Part shown: piece by piece, positions 63,281 through 64,000 of the stretch
Position numbering within the stretch: position 1 is the stretch's first letter
How the letters are laid out: every line of letters begins with the position of its first letter
From: Paraglaciecola chathamensis S18K6
GTDB taxonomy: Bacteria > Pseudomonadota > Gammaproteobacteria > Enterobacterales > Alteromonadaceae
Reading direction: 5' to 3'
Length of the DNA stretch: 64,000 nucleotides
Assembly (NCBI GenBank): GCA_000314955.1
Contig: BAEM01000033.1
Location: 248,001-312,000 of the forward strand
The notes under the pieces: generated by a model
The model's database searches: none
Told to the model about the DNA's origin: nothing
Seen by the model: only the letters and a program-made list of their open reading frames with translations
Program-made: the position numbers and the translations under genes

Positions 63281-64000
63281 TAAATTTTCTAAATGCATTG
63301 GACAGGTTACGCTTGCTTGTCTAATGCTTTTATCTTTTTCCACCATCGGCCAATCAGTTAGCGATAGCCAAGATAGGGTTACTGTTGACCCGCCGTCCTC
63401 ATCGCATACTCAGCCCGTGAAAGCGTTTCCCTCTGATAGCGCTCACGGCTGGCTCGAAAAAATGGCATACGCTCATAGTCATTTAAATTATAGTATTTCA
63501 TTTGTGCTGCTTAAGCCGGGTGTCGATTCTCAGCCATACTTGTGGCGTCACGGTGTGACCTCTGAAGGGGTGCAAATGGAGCAACTTAATTTGCTCAATG
63601 GCCCAGGCAGAGAAGTGGTGAGAATTGAAAATAAAGTGAGCTATTTTGAGCCCAACGTACCGCCGTATAGTTTGCAATCTAGCGTTATTAATGGCCCTTT
63701 CCCCAGTGAGTTTTTCCAGCAGCCGGACGAGATAAAAGACAGTTATGATTTTGTGATGGTCGGTCGAAGCCGCGTATCTGGACGAGCTGCGCAACAAATT
63801 CGTATCGTCAGTAAAGACAAATCTAGATTTGGTATGAATGTGTGGCTCGATCAAGAAACAGGCTTGATGCTGAAAATGAACTTGGTTGATTTGAACGGCC
63901 AGCTACTTGAACAAATTCAAGTTACCGCATGTCACGTAACAGAGCAGCCTGATGATTTTTTTGAAAAGATTGAGCCTGCCATGCTGCCTGAAGTATTAAA
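63261..64000 (+). CDS. rseB: Sigma-E regulator RseB (3' end outside window)
   Basis: The frame is open to the right edge, giving about 246 residues. It starts at TTG 63261, inside rseA, with a signal peptide (hydrophobic core 'VTLACLMLLSFSTIG'). The mature part shows 'GWLEKMAYAHSHLNYSISFV', 'YLWRHGVTSEGVQMEQLNLL' and 'VMVGRSRVSGRAAQQIRIV', all RseB-type blocks of its LolA-like domain. RseB binds the periplasmic part of RseA and blocks DegS cleavage until it senses mislocalised lipopolysaccharide. An internal ATG at 63324 would truncate the signal peptide. Confidence 0.9.
   Translation, partial: MNVSRNNKFSKCIGQVTLACLMLLSFSTIGQSVSDSQDRVTVDPPSSSHTQPVKAFPSDSAHGWLEKMAYAHSHLNYSISFVLLKPGVDSQPYLWRHGVTSEGVQMEQLNLLNGPGREVVRIENKVSYFEPNVPPYSLQSSVINGPFPSEFFQQPDEIKDSYDFVMVGRSRVSGRAAQQIRIVSKDKSRFGMNVWLDQETGLMLKMNLVDLNGQLLEQIQVTACHVTEQPDDFFEKIEPAMLPEVL

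Overview
This window is chromosomal DNA from a marine-type gammaproteobacterium, most likely an Alteromonadales member of the Alteromonas/Glaciecola/Paraglaciecola kind. The evidence is the family content and gene order: ppnN-queF-syd-csrB-yqcC-truC-yqcA, rpsT-murJ-ribF-ileS-lspA-fkpB-ispH followed by type IV pilus minor pilins, ygfZ divergent from sdhE-ygfX, and nadB divergent from rpoE-rseA-rseB. I inferred the taxonomy from this synteny and did not search for it.

Region 1 (1-11,870) is an AT-rich surface-polysaccharide cluster, all on + and tightly packed. It holds glycosyltransferases, a sulfotransferase-like protein, a Wzy-type polymerase, a Wzx-type flippase, a sugar oxidoreductase/acyltransferase/aminotransferase trio, and an aldolase-HAD-cytidylyltransferase cassette that could make and activate an unusual 2-keto-3-deoxy sugar acid. 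wecA (11,981) closes it, with base use closer to the rest of the chromosome. Region 2 (13,755-20,539) is a yjbEFGH (gfcABCD-like) exopolysaccharide export operon on -, followed by ugd and galU on +, which supply UDP-glucuronate and UDP-glucose.

Region 3 (20,600-35,250) is mixed housekeeping: comEA, NAD-type isocitrate dehydrogenase, a degenerate HD/HDOD protein, ppnN, queF, syd, two DUF3192 paralogues, yqcC-truC-yqcA, an M28 peptidase and rpsT with a UUG start. Within it, 29,643-30,238 has no convincing protein gene. It carries about 40 GGA triplets, many in small hairpin loops, and ends in a 16-bp stem. I call it a large CsrB-family RNA that sequesters CsrA, with a GacA/UvrY-type palindrome about 170 bases upstream of its promoter.

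Region 4 (35,650-43,054) is murJ-ribF-ileS-lspA-fkpB-ispH. Region 5 (43,474-55,438) is a dense type IV pilus minor-pilin region: pilV-pilW-pilX-pilY1-pilE, then two pilin genes on the opposite strand, then a second four-gene set (FimT-, PilW-, PilX- and PilV-like) whose last member carries a roughly 500-residue extension with a Cys/His cluster. Calcium-loop motifs recur in several of these proteins. Region 6 (55,536-64,000) holds nadE, glnB, slyD, ygfZ, sdhE-ygfX, a MaoC-like dehydratase, nadB and the envelope-stress operon rpoE-rseA-rseB, which runs off the right edge.

I saw no rRNA or tRNA genes, insertion sequences or CRISPR arrays.
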